A stretch of DNA of 64,000 nt from NCBI RefSeq assembly GCF_016918075.2, contig NZ_JAERPS020000001.1, positions 992,001 to 1,056,000 on the forward strand. The letters are read 5' to 3'. Below are positions 63,956 to 64,000 of the stretch, one piece after another. The notes under the pieces were generated by a model. That model was given only the letters and a program-made list of their open reading frames with translations, was not told the DNA's origin and made no database searches. The stretch comes from Rheinheimera maricola (GTDB lineage Bacteria > Pseudomonadota > Gammaproteobacteria > Enterobacterales > Alteromonadaceae). Position numbers and translations under genes: made by a program. The number at the start of each line of letters is the position of its first letter. Position 1 is the first letter of the stretch.

Positions 63956-64000
63956 ATGATGAGTTATTGAAGTATTACAATCGTGAACTGACCTATATCC
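63952..64000 (+). CDS. tssF: T6SS baseplate subunit TssF, N-terminal fragment (cut by window edge)
   Basis: Only 16 codons are in the window: MNDELLKYYNRELTYI. This matches the conserved TssF N-terminus (MNxELLxYYNRELxYL). The ATG overlaps the tssE stop by 4 bases. tssF following tssE is the usual order, which supports the call despite the short length. Confidence 0.88.
   Translation, partial: MNDELLKYYNRELTYI

Noticed and set aside
1-64000. CRISPR arrays, insertion sequences, integrase genes, rRNA and tRNA
   Set aside because: No regularly spaced repeats, transposase or integrase-like proteins, terminal inverted repeats or structural RNA signatures were seen when reading the window.
45993-64000. 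T6SS effector-immunity pair or Hcp/VgrG in the window
   Set aside because: Every gene in this stretch is assigned to a structural or regulatory T6SS family; no VgrG, PAAR, Hcp or toxin-like protein is present before the edge.

Overview
The window looks like chromosomal DNA of a free-living gammaproteobacterium of the Alteromonadales/Chromatiaceae type (Rheinheimera, Arsukibacterium or Alishewanella-like). This is inferred from gene content and order: rlmKL, glutaredoxin-like, uup, DUF3466, rmf, fabA; a HexR-controlled Entner-Doudoroff operon; ybiT, dps and maeA. No rRNA, tRNA, CRISPR array, insertion sequence or prophage was seen. No stretch above about 300 bases lacks a gene; the longest gaps (200-285 bases) are promoter regions.

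Layout. 1-5.4 kb: 3' part of rlmKL, a small thioredoxin-fold protein, the ABC-F ATPase uup, a DUF3466 protein with a GlyGly-CTERM-like tail, and rmf. 5.5-10.8 kb: fabA (minus) with a FabR-like operator in its promoter, a small unknown gene, a tandem-domain QueD-like protein, an M23 peptidase, an M61 peptidase (minus), hinT and a YciA-like thioesterase. 10.9-15.1 kb: a LytS/LytTR two-component pair, pfkA (minus) and an EamA transporter. 15.1-23.5 kb: central carbon block with pyk and hexR (minus) and zwf-pgl-edd-glk-eda (plus), with HexR-type palindromes before pyk and zwf. 23.6-30.7 kb: ybiT, a Dps-like protein, an HDOD protein, maeA and a DUF885 lipoprotein. 30.8-37.7 kb: an RND efflux adaptor/pump pair followed by an RNase J-like beta-lactamase-fold gene that seems to start at AUC, and a COQ8-like ABC1 kinase. 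37.7-42.7 kb: a YghU-like GST (minus), an exported alpha/beta hydrolase resembling kynurenine formamidase, kynureninase, a COG3146 acyltransferase and a small secreted unknown. 42.8-46.0 kb: a cobalamin uptake and adenosylation operon (btuD-btuC-cobO-btuF).

46.0-64.0 kb is a type VI secretion system (T6SS) that runs off the right edge. A PpkA-like kinase lies on the minus strand, and tagH-tssJ-tssK-tssL-tssM-tagF-pppA-tssA-tssB-tssC-tssC2-tagJ-tssE-tssF' on the plus strand. The kinase, phosphatase, FHA protein and TagF together suggest threonine-phosphorylation control. The most unusual point is a second, diverged sheath large subunit (tssC2) between tssC and tagJ, the place where hcp lies in the Pseudomonas HSI-I cluster. 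Hcp, VgrG, ClpV, TssG and effectors are not in the window.

The ED block routes glucose through Glk, Zwf, Pgl, Edd and Eda to pyruvate and glyceraldehyde-3-phosphate, while Pyk and PfkA supply the glycolytic steps; HexR sites tie pyk and the zwf operon together. No wholly novel system could be proven. The best candidates for follow-up are the double-TssC T6SS, the AUC-start RNase J-like gene, the tandem QueD-like protein and the exported kynurenine-formamidase-like lipoprotein.
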